The notes below the pieces were generated by a model. It saw only the letters and a program-made list of their open reading frames with translations. It did not search any database and was not told the DNA's origin. Below, one piece after another: positions 45,151-54,104 of a stretch of DNA of 64,000 nt. How positions within the stretch are numbered: the first letter of the stretch is position 1; every line of letters starts with the position of its first letter. The stretch is from NCBI RefSeq assembly GCF_005843885.1, contig NZ_CP040443.1, forward strand, positions 1,240,001-1,304,000, in the 5' to 3' direction. The DNA is from Escherichia sp. E4742 (GTDB lineage Bacteria > Pseudomonadota > Gammaproteobacteria > Enterobacterales > Enterobacteriaceae). The translations under genes were made by a program, and so were the position numbers.

Positions 45151-45188
45151 TCTATGAGAGCCGTTAAAACGACTCTCATAGATTTTAT
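45151..45188. terminator. Terminator between convergent qseC and ygiZ
   Basis: A 10-bp perfect stem (TCTATGAGAG and complement), extended inside by CG pairs across an AAAA-containing loop, is followed by TTTTATT. It separates two converging genes. Confidence 0.75.
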
Positions 45189-45520
45189 TAATAGCAAAAT
45201 ATAAGTCGTCCCCAAAAAAGCCACCAACCACAAACCAGACAAATAACGAGAGAGATTACATATAACCAAAACTCAAACATTTCCAGCACAAAGAGTTTTC
45301 TTAAGATGATAATAATAAGTGGCGTCAGAAGAAAAAATGCTGCAATCATTGCTTGTAATATACGATCTTCGTCTGAAACGGAAGGTATACTGCAAATGTT
45401 GTCTCCCGACTCAAGCATCCAGTCATATTTATTGAATGCAAAAAAAGTATCTGCTAACCAATAAGCAAGCATTATATATAACAGGGCTTCAAATATTGTT
45501 TTAATTTTCTGTTTTAACAT
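45188..45520 (-). CDS. ygiZ: YgiZ, small inner membrane protein
   Basis: A 110-aa protein with three hydrophobic segments (about 9-28, 58-74 and 82-105) and a short soluble stretch in between. Function unknown. Length agrees with the known YgiZ. It converges on qseC. Confidence 0.85.
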   Translation of the reverse strand: MLKQKIKTIFEALLYIMLAYWLADTFFAFNKYDWMLESGDNICSIPSVSDEDRILQAMIAAFFLLTPLIIIILRKLFVLEMFEFWLYVISLVICLVCGWWLFWGRLIFCY

Positions 45521-45877
45521 AAGTTAGTACTCTCTAAAAAAGTCCAGTCTGCGCTCTGATTTCCGATGCCCTCCCGTAAATCTATTTAGAATTATCTACG
45601 CCACACGCTGATATTTTCATTTTTACTTATCCAATACCATAATTATCAACTCGCAGAAAATCCGAACCAACGTTGTAAATTAATCCTGTGCTAGTGGGAA
45701 TTATGAGAAATTGCTATCAGTATTGTCATTTTCAGAAAATATTTATCCTGCATCGGTGAGTCAGAGCAAGAACAGATTTTTGCAAAATTCGCAAAAGACT
45801 TTGCACATTTTGCTAATTTCACCATACCGCTCTGTGACGTACTATAGTCGGCAAACGTCTCACCTTGAGGATAAAAA
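45521..45877. other. Divergent ygiZ-mdaB intergenic region with TTTTGCAAAA-type motifs
   Basis: These 357 bases separate ygiZ and mdaB and hold no ORF that I would call. Near mdaB, a perfect 10-bp palindrome TTTTGCAAAA (45778-45787) is followed by GCAAAA (45791), TTTGCA (45800) and TTTTGC (45808), so four related motifs fall within about 36 bases. They could form an operator for mdaB. The rest, AT-rich, shows nothing recognisable. Confidence 0.4.
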
Positions 45878-46459
45878 ATGAGCAACATCCTGATTATCAA
45901 CGGCGCGAAGAAATTCGCCCACTCCAATGGTCAACTGAACGACACCCTGACCGAAGTCGCGGATGGCACGCTGCGCGACCTCGGACATGATGTCCGCATC
46001 GTTCGCGCTGAGAGCGACTACGATGTCAAAGCCGAAGTACAAAACTTTCTCTGGGCTGATGTGGTGATCTGGCAGATGCCAGGTTGGTGGATGGGCGCGC
46101 CGTGGACGGTGAAAAAATACATTGATGATGTGTTCACCGAAGGTCACGGCACGCTGTATGCCAGCGATGGTCGTACCCGCAAAGATCCGTCGAAAAAATA
46201 CGGCTCCGGCGGCCTGGTACAGGGCAAAAAATATATGCTTTCCCTGACCTGGAACGCACCAATGGAAGCCTTCACCGAAAAAGATCAATTCTTCCACGGC
46301 GTCGGCGTTGACGGCGTGTATCTGCCGTTCCATAAAGCAAACCAATTCCTGGGTATGGAGCCGCTGCCGACATTTATCGCTAATGACGTGATAAAAATGC
46401 CTGATGTTCCCCGCTATACTGAAGAATATCGCAAGCATCTTGTAGAGATTTTTGGTTAA
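45878..46459 (+). CDS. mdaB: MdaB, NADPH:quinone reductase
   Basis: A 193-aa flavodoxin-fold NADPH-quinone oxidoreductase (modulator of drug activity B), which keeps quinones reduced by two-electron transfer. The N-terminal ILIINGAKKFAHSNG binds FAD phosphate, and the WQMPGWWMGAPW segment near residue 66 is typical. It is followed 30 bases later by ygiN, whose product is a quinol monooxygenase; the two probably form an operon. Confidence 0.95.
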   Translation: MSNILIINGAKKFAHSNGQLNDTLTEVADGTLRDLGHDVRIVRAESDYDVKAEVQNFLWADVVIWQMPGWWMGAPWTVKKYIDDVFTEGHGTLYASDGRTRKDPSKKYGSGGLVQGKKYMLSLTWNAPMEAFTEKDQFFHGVGVDGVYLPFHKANQFLGMEPLPTFIANDVIKMPDVPRYTEEYRKHLVEIFG

Positions 46460-46489
46460 CTAGGGCTCTGGCTTTAGAAGGAGTTAACC

Positions 46490-46804
46490 ATGATTACAGT
46501 AATCGCAGAAATCCGTACTCGTCCTGGTCAGCATCACCGTCAGGCGGTATTGGATCAGTTTGCTAAAATCGTTCCAACCGTACTGAAGGAAGAAGGTTGC
46601 CACGGCTATGCGCCGATGGTGGATTGCGCTGCTGGCGTGAGTTTCCAGTCTATGGCGCCGGACTCTATCGTGATGATTGAGCAGTGGGAAAGCATCGCGC
46701 ATCTTGAAGCGCACTTGCAGACTCCGCACATGAAAGCGTACAGCGAGGCCGTAAAAGGCGATGTGCTGGAGATGAATATCCGCATCCTGCAACCGGGGAT
46801 TTAA
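46490..46804 (+). CDS. ygiN: YgiN, quinol monooxygenase (ABM fold)
   Basis: A 104-aa antibiotic-biosynthesis-monooxygenase-fold protein that oxidises menadiol to menadione without a cofactor and pairs with MdaB in a quinone redox cycle. The dimer-forming EQWESIAHLEAH segment is intact. GAAGGAG precedes the ATG. Confidence 0.95.
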   Translation: MITVIAEIRTRPGQHHRQAVLDQFAKIVPTVLKEEGCHGYAPMVDCAAGVSFQSMAPDSIVMIEQWESIAHLEAHLQTPHMKAYSEAVKGDVLEMNIRILQPGI

Positions 46805-46816
46805 CATTCCTGAAAA

Positions 46817-46840
46817 GAGGCCGGTGTTGCTACCGGCCTC
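46817..46840. terminator. Terminator between ygiN and fitR
   Basis: A perfect 9-bp stem (GAGGCCGGT with ACCGGCCTC) and 6-base loop lies between the convergent backbone gene ygiN and the fit operon. It also marks the left junction of the insert. Confidence 0.7.
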
Positions 46841-46848
46841 AGGTCAGA

Positions 46849-47736
46849 TTAGCCATTCTTTCTTCCCGTTTTCAAACCCCGATGGAAATCGTTAATTCGC
46901 TTAATGGTTTTAACCGCACGCTGCGGCATCGCGGAAGCCACCGACCAAACAATCATTTCCAGGCACAACAATACCGTACCATGTAGTGGCGTTTTCCCCT
47001 TTTCATCCCCGCGCGGAACATGAATCACGATACTGGCGTCTTTGCTAAAACGTGAATCCAGCGCGTTTGTCAGCAAAATAACAGGGATCCCCAGCCGTCT
47101 CGCTTCACGCAGCGTTGTCAGTCCTTCCCGGTGCGCAGATTTTTGCGCCATCATGATCAGAACATCGCCACGTTGAAGCGCGATCAGTTGCTCGGCAAGG
47201 CCAATACCCGTACGGTTTAGCGCCGTGGCGGGTAAGCCTATGCGGTTGAATAGTCGTGCGGTATAGTCCGCCAGAATACCCGAAGCGCCAATGCCAAAAA
47301 TTGCGACTTGCCGTGCCTGCACCAACAACGCTACCGCTTGCGCAAGCGCGTGGCGGTTTTCAGGCTCTGACAGGACATTACAGGTATACAAATGCCCTTC
47401 AAGAACAAAGTCGATTGCGGTGTTAACATCGCTCGTCAAGTTACTCACCGTCGTAGACATCTTTTCGCTGGAACTAAGGGCTGGACCAAGCCACTGTTCC
47501 AGAGTGCGTTTCAGATCTCGTAGCCCCGCAAACCCCAGGGCCTGTATAGCCCTGATAACTGTGGCATCGGAAGTGTTCAATGTGGTCGCAATTTCCATCG
47601 CCGTTTGCTCGAGTACCACTTCACGATGTTCATTAATGTAGCTGGCGACGGCTCTTAACCCAGGCGTTAACTGACTCGCGCGAGTACGAAAACGCTCACC
47701 AAAAATATCAACCCGCGTTTTGTCTTTCTGAATCAT
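46849..47736 (-). CDS. fitR: RpiR/MurR-family regulator of the fit locus
   Basis: A 295-aa transcription factor with an N-terminal HTH_6 domain (about 1-75: ALEQTAMEIATTLNTSDATVIRA region contains the helix-turn-helix) and a C-terminal SIS phosphosugar-binding domain (about 125-270: VAIFGIGASGI, MMAQKSAHREGLTTL). The SIS fold normally senses sugar phosphates, which is unusual in an iron-uptake operon. It overlaps fitE by ATGA, so it is the last operon gene. The gene names follow the published fitABCDER order as I remember it; symbol is likely, not checked. Confidence 0.82.
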   Translation of the reverse strand: MIQKDKTRVDIFGERFRTRASQLTPGLRAVASYINEHREVVLEQTAMEIATTLNTSDATVIRAIQALGFAGLRDLKRTLEQWLGPALSSSEKMSTTVSNLTSDVNTAIDFVLEGHLYTCNVLSEPENRHALAQAVALLVQARQVAIFGIGASGILADYTARLFNRIGLPATALNRTGIGLAEQLIALQRGDVLIMMAQKSAHREGLTTLREARRLGIPVILLTNALDSRFSKDASIVIHVPRGDEKGKTPLHGTVLLCLEMIVWSVASAMPQRAVKTIKRINDFHRGLKTGRKNG

Positions 47737-48680
47737 TTGGCCTCCGGTAGAGGTCGCCCTGCAATTTGTGATTGTATCTGCGCAGCCATCAGCCCCAGAG
47801 ATGCAAAGGAGTTAGAAATCGCCTCTTCACGAGAAATCAGCACATAGCGCCCGGAACGACAGGCCGTCAGAAACTGACACCATCCCGGCATGATTTTTTC
47901 CATTGCTGCCAGCTCATCCTGAGGTTTACCACCAGTGTCACCGCGCCAGGTTGCAAAAACAAAATCGGCATCCAGTTCAGGTAAACGCTCCGCGCTCACA
48001 TCCATTCGCCCACCTTCAGGAATGCTCTCAATCAGCGGCGGAAAGCGAAAACCAGCATCGCGTAATACCCGCCCCAGCGAATGATAGCTATGCATCACAT
48101 TAATTTTTCCCTGATTTGCCTGAATCACCGATACCGTTATTTTTTGGCTGTCCAGCGTCGCCTTCAGCGCATCGATTTGTGCCTGATAGCGGCGTTCAAG
48201 TATCGCCAGTCGCGACTGTGTTCCTGTAAGTTCTGCCAGCTTGCGGTAGATTTCTGGTGCGCCCCCTTTGAGATGATCAATGCTCACCGTGGGCGCAATT
48301 TTTTCCAGTTGTTCAATGGGCGTATTACGGGTCGGTTCTGTGATGATCAGGTCAGGCTTTGCCGCCACAATCGCTTCAATATCAATATCAGCGGTGCCAA
48401 TGAAGGCTATTGATGAATTATCGAAGTCGACGCCTGTCAGTAACGCGCCTGATCGAATGAAATGGCTCCCGTCAGGCCGTGTTCGCCCGTGGCTGGCGAC
48501 AGGAGGTACACCGAGCTCAATCAGAGGAATAGTGATATCAAGGTCGTGTAAAGAGACAATTCTCTTTGGATGTGCAGGAACAGTGACTTTGCGCCCTAAA
48601 TCATCAGTAAAGACCTGAACCGGTTCTGTTGCGCGGGCAAAAAATGACAACAGTATCAGCAGAGAAAAAAATAAACGCAT
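47733..48680 (-). CDS. fitE: FitE, periplasmic iron-siderophore-binding protein
   Basis: A 315-aa FepB/FecB-type TroA-fold binding protein. Signal peptide residues 1-17 (cut near FARA), no lipobox. Typical strands RIVSLHDLDITIPLIELG and AKPDLIITEPT appear, with the long backbone helix (about 145-165). Captures a ferric siderophore released by FitA for FitCD. I chose 48680 because GGGAG lies 5 bases upstream; the frame is open to 48743 within the permease gene. Confidence 0.85.
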   Translation of the reverse strand: MRLFFSLLILLSFFARATEPVQVFTDDLGRKVTVPAHPKRIVSLHDLDITIPLIELGVPPVASHGRTRPDGSHFIRSGALLTGVDFDNSSIAFIGTADIDIEAIVAAKPDLIITEPTRNTPIEQLEKIAPTVSIDHLKGGAPEIYRKLAELTGTQSRLAILERRYQAQIDALKATLDSQKITVSVIQANQGKINVMHSYHSLGRVLRDAGFRFPPLIESIPEGGRMDVSAERLPELDADFVFATWRGDTGGKPQDELAAMEKIMPGWCQFLTACRSGRYVLISREEAISNSFASLGLMAAQIQSQIAGRPLPEAK

Positions 48681-48690
48681 ATAACTCCCA

Positions 48691-49740
48691 TTAAAAACTG
48701 TTCCTGCGCTGCCAGAGCAGTAGTAAAAAGAATGGTCCACCAATCAGTGAAATAATGATTCCGGCTGGCAGTTGCAAAGGCAAAAAAGCCAAACGCCCCA
48801 TGCTATCCGCCAGGATGACTAACAACGCCCCCGATACAGCGCTCCCCAGCAGCAATGTCGTCTGCCCGCCACGCAGAATAAAACGTGATATATGGGGTGC
48901 TATCAATCCGACAAAACCGATGTTACCAACACACGAAACGCAGACGGCTGTCAGGATTATTGGTGCGGCGACACGTAGCAACGCCAGACGAGAACTATTC
49001 ACCCCTAACCCGGTGGCAACCTGATGACCAAGCTGAGCGATATCCGCCGTCCTGGCGGTGAACAGCAATAAAAGAGCGGCTGGCAACATCCAACAGGCTG
49101 AAATACCGACTAACATCCAGTTGGCTGCATGAAGGCTTCCCGATAACCACATCAATGCAGTTTGTACGTCACGAACATCTGCTGTGGTCATAAATACACC
49201 GATCCCGGCGGCGAAAAACCAGGACACGCCAATGCCTATCAAAACAAATCGCGGGCGGGAAATATCGCGCGCACAAAAAATCACGATTAACGCCACCAAC
49301 AAGCCACCAGCAAGACCAGCCACTGGACGCCAGAACATTCCCAGCATTGGAAACTGGAAAATCAGCCACAGCACCGCCACGCTACATCCTTCTTTAACGC
49401 CGATTAAACCGGGGTCGGCAAGGCCGTTACGCGCAATAGATTGCATTGCGGCTCCTGCCATACCTAACATGGCCCCGCATAGCAATTCCATGATGACTCT
49501 TGGCAAGCGGATATCCTGCACAATATAACGTGCGTCGGTGCTTACGTTTTCTGGAGCAAACAACGCTCGCCAGACTTCCGATGCCGGGACGGAGAAAGAA
49601 CCATGCATCAGACCGAATATCAGTATTCCAACCGCAAACAGAGACAGTCCACTAAGCAACAGCAGATTTTTAGGGCGAATCAGTGTCGAAAACTTACCAA
49701 CACGTAGTGGGCGTAGCCCGATGTTCATTATCCGACTCAT
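48691..49740 (-). CDS. fitD: FecCD-family iron-siderophore permease
   Basis: A 349-aa permease with about ten membrane segments (FecCD/BtuC fold) and the GNIGFVGLIAPHISR cytoplasmic motif near residue 278 that engages the ATPase. Forms the channel with the next permease. The ATG overlaps the fitC stop by ATGA. The assignment of names C and D between the two permeases follows operon order and is not certain. Confidence 0.82.
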   Translation of the reverse strand: MSRIMNIGLRPLRVGKFSTLIRPKNLLLLSGLSLFAVGILIFGLMHGSFSVPASEVWRALFAPENVSTDARYIVQDIRLPRVIMELLCGAMLGMAGAAMQSIARNGLADPGLIGVKEGCSVAVLWLIFQFPMLGMFWRPVAGLAGGLLVALIVIFCARDISRPRFVLIGIGVSWFFAAGIGVFMTTADVRDVQTALMWLSGSLHAANWMLVGISACWMLPAALLLLFTARTADIAQLGHQVATGLGVNSSRLALLRVAAPIILTAVCVSCVGNIGFVGLIAPHISRFILRGGQTTLLLGSAVSGALLVILADSMGRLAFLPLQLPAGIIISLIGGPFFLLLLWQRRNSF

Positions 49741-50720
49741 TTGAACATCCTCGTCGCCATAATGACAAAAACGGGCGCACCAACTAACGCCGTCATGATA
49801 CCGGTCGCCAGCTCATGGGGCGTGAAAAGCGTCCGGGCAATAATATCTGCCAGTAATAGCAGTAAGGCACCGACACAAGCTGAAAGAGGGAGCAGAACGC
49901 GCAGATCCGTTGATACCAGACGCCGGACAATCTGCGGTACTAGCAAACCGACAAAGCCAATGGGGCCAGCAATCGATACGGCAGCACCGCAGAGCAACGC
50001 GATCGCGATCAAAGTGAATGTCCGCGTGCGTAGAACCGAGACACCCAGCCCCTGCGCCATGCGATCGCCCAGTGCCAACATGTTAAGAGAGGGCGCAAGG
50101 TAAAGGGCTAATACAAATCCCCCCAGAGAAAACCAGGCGGACGTACCCAGCGTCGCCCAATCCTGCCCCGCTAAATCCCCCGCTAACCATGTCCGCATCG
50201 CCAGCAGCGTTTGTTCGTCAAGAATCAGGATTGCAGCCGTTATTGAGGAAACGAACGCCGATAACGCCACGCCGCATAAGGTAACTTTCATTGGGGTTAA
50301 CCCTGAACGCCCTGCGGAGGAAAGCAGTAAAATCAACAGGAACAATAACGCGCCTCCCGCAGATGCCAGCAGTGGGCGTCCAACAGGAAAGGCCAGCCCA
50401 AGCGCGCTGGCGGCAACGACAGCCAGGGCGGCGCCGGCATTTAAGCCTAAAATATGTGGCTCCCCCAATGGGTTACGAATGACAGCCTGCAACAAAGCAC
50501 CAGCAACGCCAAGAGAAGCACCGGTAAGCAATGCTGCCGCTAAACGCGGCAAACGGAGTCTTACAATTACGTTGTGATCGAAGTTTTGCGGCTCAAAATG
50601 AAGAAATGCCTGCAACACCGTTTGTGGTGCAATAAATCGGGCACCAATCCCTGGATATACCACGCATCCCACCAGCAGTAAGGCGAGGAAAAATACAGTA
50701 ACCAGCCCCGTGCGCATCAT
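49737..50720 (-). CDS. fitC: FecCD-family iron-siderophore permease
   Basis: A 327-aa FecCD/BtuC-type permease. The characteristic GPIGFVGLLVPQIVRR cytoplasmic loop is near residue 246, and an early LRLPRLAAALLTGASLGVAG block near 55. Partner to fitD. It overlaps the ATPase gene by ATGA. Confidence 0.82.
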   Translation of the reverse strand: MMRTGLVTVFFLALLLVGCVVYPGIGARFIAPQTVLQAFLHFEPQNFDHNVIVRLRLPRLAAALLTGASLGVAGALLQAVIRNPLGEPHILGLNAGAALAVVAASALGLAFPVGRPLLASAGGALLFLLILLLSSAGRSGLTPMKVTLCGVALSAFVSSITAAILILDEQTLLAMRTWLAGDLAGQDWATLGTSAWFSLGGFVLALYLAPSLNMLALGDRMAQGLGVSVLRTRTFTLIAIALLCGAAVSIAGPIGFVGLLVPQIVRRLVSTDLRVLLPLSACVGALLLLLADIIARTLFTPHELATGIMTALVGAPVFVIMATRMFK

Positions 50721-51526
50721 ACTTTTTCTACACCACGAAACGGCATGAAGAACGGCTTTCCCGTCAGAGGATTTATTGATGCGTGAACATCAACGTCAAA
50801 GACAGCTTTTACCAGCTCAGGTGTGCAATGCTCCCCCTCATTCAACACACGCACCACTTTCCCCTGGCGTAAAAATATCAACGTATCGCCGTAATTGACG
50901 GCAAAATTCAGATCATGCAACACCACGACGACTGTACGCCCGTGATGACGCGTTAAATCATGTAATAACTCAAGAATTTCAACCTGATAACGTAAATCAA
51001 GCCAGGTTGTGGGTTCATCCAGCAGGATATAAGGCGTCTTTTGCGCCAACACCATCGCAATCCAGCAACGCTGACGCTGCCCACCAGAGAGTTTTTCAAC
51101 AGGTAAATGTGCAAACTCCTGCGTTCCGGTTAATTTCAGGGCCTCTTCTACCGCCTGCTCGTCGGCGTCGCTCCATTGACGTATGAAATTCTGCCAGGGA
51201 AAACGCCCACGCGACACCAGTTCATAAACGGTTAAGCCCTCCGGCAATAATGGCGACTGCGGCAAGATCCCAAGTCTGCGGGATAACGCTTTCGTTGGTT
51301 GCTCGTGAATCGCTTTACCATCCAGCAATATCGAGCCGCCCATAGGTTGCAAGATACGTGCAATGGTGCTGAGCAACGTCGACTTTCCACAGCCGTTTGC
51401 CCCAACCAGAACGGTCATTTTTTCTGTGGGAACGGAGAAAGAAACACCATCAACAATGATTTTCTTGTGATACCCGGCAGAAACATTGTCGAGGATCAGC
51501 CCCTGCCCTTTTGCGTTATGTGCCAC
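50717..51526 (-). CDS. fitB: Iron-siderophore ABC transporter ATPase
   Basis: A 269-aa FecE/FepC-type ATPase. Walker A GANGCGKST near residue 45, signature LSGGQRQR near 143 and Walker B YILLDEPT near 162 are all intact, with the switch His after VVVVLHDLN near 200. GTG start at 51526 (MAHNAKG). It is the first gene of the fitBCDER transcript, reading away from fitA. Confidence 0.85.
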   Translation of the reverse strand: MAHNAKGQGLILDNVSAGYHKKIIVDGVSFSVPTEKMTVLVGANGCGKSTLLSTIARILQPMGGSILLDGKAIHEQPTKALSRRLGILPQSPLLPEGLTVYELVSRGRFPWQNFIRQWSDADEQAVEEALKLTGTQEFAHLPVEKLSGGQRQRCWIAMVLAQKTPYILLDEPTTWLDLRYQVEILELLHDLTRHHGRTVVVVLHDLNFAVNYGDTLIFLRQGKVVRVLNEGEHCTPELVKAVFDVDVHASINPLTGKPFFMPFRGVEKV

Positions 51527-51899
51527 GTGTACGCCAACTTAATCAAAGACAAACAAAAATAAAACTCATTCTCCTTTGAGAGTTTGACGCCACAAAATGT
51601 AGTAGTCAAGAAGTTAAAAGCCTCACAAAAACAAGGTAAATAACAGGTTAAATACTTTTAACATTAAAAATAAAATTATTAAATATTAATAATTTAACTA
51701 CAATTAAATTGCATTAACCTCTCATAAAAACACATGTAGTACTTTTTTGTTATTTCTCATTTACTACTACATCACCACATGATTGAATGATTCTCAATTA
51801 CATATCCGATGGCGAAATAACAAACGGATAGTGCTTAGTGAGCAACAAGAAACAATTTTCACTCGCGACAATCCGCGAGTTTTTGGGATAACAGACTAA
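51527..51899. other. Divergent fitB-fitA intergenic region
   Basis: This 373-base spacer is very AT-rich (51600-51780) and separates the divergent halves of the fit locus, so both promoters must lie here. A second, weaker Fur-like half (AAACTCATTCTCCTTT near 51562-51577) lies close to fitB. Apart from the Fur-like sites I see no ORF, riboswitch or terminator. Confidence 0.45.
51784..51802 (-). promoter_or_regulatory. Fur box in the fitA/fitB spacer
   Basis: On the minus strand the segment reads AATTGAGAATCATT with flanking G/T, close to Fur boxes of known iron genes (GATAATGAGAATCATTATT). It is about 100 bases upstream of the fitA ATG, so iron-dependent repression of fit is expected. Confidence 0.7.
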
Positions 51900-54041
51900 A
51901 TGGCTAAGTTCACACCTTCATTTTCAGGAATCAAAGGTCGGGCGCTCTTTTCACTGCTCTTTGCAGCACCGATGATTCATGCAACCGACACTGCAACGAC
52001 CAAAGATGGCGAAACAATCACTGTTACAGCGGATGCAAATACCGCAACTGAGGCGACCGATGGTTATCAACCTCTGAGCACCTCCACGGCGACATTAACC
52101 GATATGCCGATGCTGGATATCCCGCAGGTGGTCAATACGGTTAGCGATCAAGTACTGGAGAATCAGAATGCGACGACGCTGGATGAGGCGCTTTATAACG
52201 TCAGTAACGTGGTACAGACCAATACATTAGGCGGGACTCAGGATGCTTTTGTACGTCGTGGGTTTGGCGCTAACCGGGATGGCTCCATCATGACCAACGG
52301 TCTGCGAACCGTACTTCCTCGCAGCTTCAACGCTGCAACAGAACGTGTGGAAGTGCTAAAAGGTCCGGCCTCCACGCTGTATGGCATTCTTGATCCTGGC
52401 GGACTGATTAACGTCGTGACAAAGCGCCCGGAAAAAACATTCCATGGTTCTGTATCAGCCACGTCCTCCAGTTTCGGTGGTGGCACTGGGCAACTTGATA
52501 TCACAGGCCCCATTGAAGGCACTCAGCTGGCATACCGCCTGACGGGGGAAGTGCAGGATGAAGATTACTGGCGAAACTTTGGTAAAGAGCGCAGTACATT
52601 TATTGCCCCATCACTTACCTGGTTTGGTGATAATGCAACAGTAACCATGCTCTATTCACATCGGGATTATAAAACGCCGTTCGATCGTGGAACGATTTTC
52701 GACCTTACGACGAAACAGCCCGTAAACGTTGATCGAAAAATACGTTTCGACGAACCGTTTAATATTACAGATGGTCAGTCCGATCTGGCGCAACTCAACG
52801 CAGAATATCATCTCAATAGCCAGTGGACAGCGCGCTTTGATTACAGCTACAGCCAGGATAAATACAGCGATAATCAGGCTCGTGTTACTGCGTATGATGC
52901 AACGACAGGAACGCTGACACGGCGTGTTGATGCAACTCAGGGATCTACCCAGCGTATGCATTCTACTCGTGCGGATCTGCAAGGGAATGTTGATATTGCT
53001 GGGTTCTATAATGAGATTCTGGGTGGGGTGTCATATGAATATTATGATCTTCTGCGCACAGATATGATTCGCTGTAAAAACGCTAAAGATTTCAATATCT
53101 ACAACCCCGTTTATGGCAATACCAGCAAATGCACAACTGTCTCGGCGTCGGACAGCGATCAGACGATCAAACAGGAGAGCTACTCAGCTTATGCACAGGA
53201 CGCACTCTATCTGACCGATAACTGGATTGCCGTCGCCGGGATCCGCTATCAGTATTACACGCAGTATGCGGGTAAAGGCCGTCCTTTTAATGTCAATACT
53301 GACAGCCGCGATGAACAATGGACGCCCAAACTGGGGTTGGTCTACAAACTGACGCCATCGGTATCCTTATTTGCCAATTATTCGCAAACATTTATGCCGC
53401 AATCGTCAATTGCCAGCTACATTGGCGATCTTCCACCGGAATCATCTAATGCTTACGAAGTCGGGGCAAAATTCGAGCTGTTCGATGGTATAACTGCAGA
53501 TATTGCGCTGTTTGATATCCATAAACGTAACGTCTTGTATACCGAAAGTATTGGTGACGAAACCATCGCCAAAACGGCAGGCCGCGTTCGTTCAAAAGGG
53601 GTAGAAGTCGACCTTGCGGGAGCATTAACTGAAAACATTAATATCATTGCCAGCTACGGCTATACCGATGCTAAGGTTCTGGAAGACCCTGATTATGCAG
53701 GAAAACCATTGCCGAATGTTCCTCGTCATACCGGTTCGCTATTCCTGACCTATGATATTCATAACATGCCAGGCAATAACACACTGACGTTTGGCGGCGG
53801 CGGACATGGTGTAAGCCGTCGTTCGGCAACCAATGGGGCTGACTATTATCTGCCAGGCTATTTCGTTGCCGATGCCTTCGCCGCGTACAAAATGAAATTG
53901 CAGTATCCGGTCACACTGCAATTAAACGTCAAAAACCTGTTTGATAAAACGTATTACACCTCTTCCATCGCCACAAATAATCTGGGTAATCAGATTGGCG
54001 ATCCGCGTGAAGTGCAATTCACGGTGAAAATGGAATTTTGA
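51900..54041 (+). CDS. fitA: FitA, TonB-dependent ferric-siderophore receptor
   Basis: A 713-aa outer-membrane receptor with a signal peptide (about 1-29). A TonB box-like ETITVTA lies near residue 39, then the plug domain (about 65-170, with a RGFGANRDGSIMTNG stretch), and a 22-strand barrel ending in a C-terminal Phe (KMEF), as expected for BAM substrates. It uses TonB-ExbBD energy. The closest relatives are FhuA/FpvA-like siderophore receptors of the TonB-siderophor type; the ligand is unknown. An in-frame stop is followed by a strong terminator. Divergent from fitBCDER. Confidence 0.88.
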   Translation: MAKFTPSFSGIKGRALFSLLFAAPMIHATDTATTKDGETITVTADANTATEATDGYQPLSTSTATLTDMPMLDIPQVVNTVSDQVLENQNATTLDEALYNVSNVVQTNTLGGTQDAFVRRGFGANRDGSIMTNGLRTVLPRSFNAATERVEVLKGPASTLYGILDPGGLINVVTKRPEKTFHGSVSATSSSFGGGTGQLDITGPIEGTQLAYRLTGEVQDEDYWRNFGKERSTFIAPSLTWFGDNATVTMLYSHRDYKTPFDRGTIFDLTTKQPVNVDRKIRFDEPFNITDGQSDLAQLNAEYHLNSQWTARFDYSYSQDKYSDNQARVTAYDATTGTLTRRVDATQGSTQRMHSTRADLQGNVDIAGFYNEILGGVSYEYYDLLRTDMIRCKNAKDFNIYNPVYGNTSKCTTVSASDSDQTIKQESYSAYAQDALYLTDNWIAVAGIRYQYYTQYAGKGRPFNVNTDSRDEQWTPKLGLVYKLTPSVSLFANYSQTFMPQSSIASYIGDLPPESSNAYEVGAKFELFDGITADIALFDIHKRNVLYTESIGDETIAKTAGRVRSKGVEVDLAGALTENINIIASYGYTDAKVLEDPDYAGKPLPNVPRHTGSLFLTYDIHNMPGNNTLTFGGGGHGVSRRSATNGADYYLPGYFVADAFAAYKMKLQYPVTLQLNVKNLFDKTYYTSSIATNNLGNQIGDPREVQFTVKMEF

Positions 54042-54048
54042 TAAAAAA

Positions 54049-54076
54049 AGCCCGGTATACGCGTGTATACCGGGCT
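54049..54076. terminator. Terminator between convergent fitA and parE
   Basis: A perfect 12-bp stem (AGCCCGGTATAC and complement) around GCGT, preceded by seven As and followed by a T-rich stretch, seven bases after the fitA stop. It serves fitA and could also stop transcription from parE. Confidence 0.85.
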
Positions 54077-54104
54077 ATGTTTTATTCTCCTGACGGGAAG
54101 ATTA

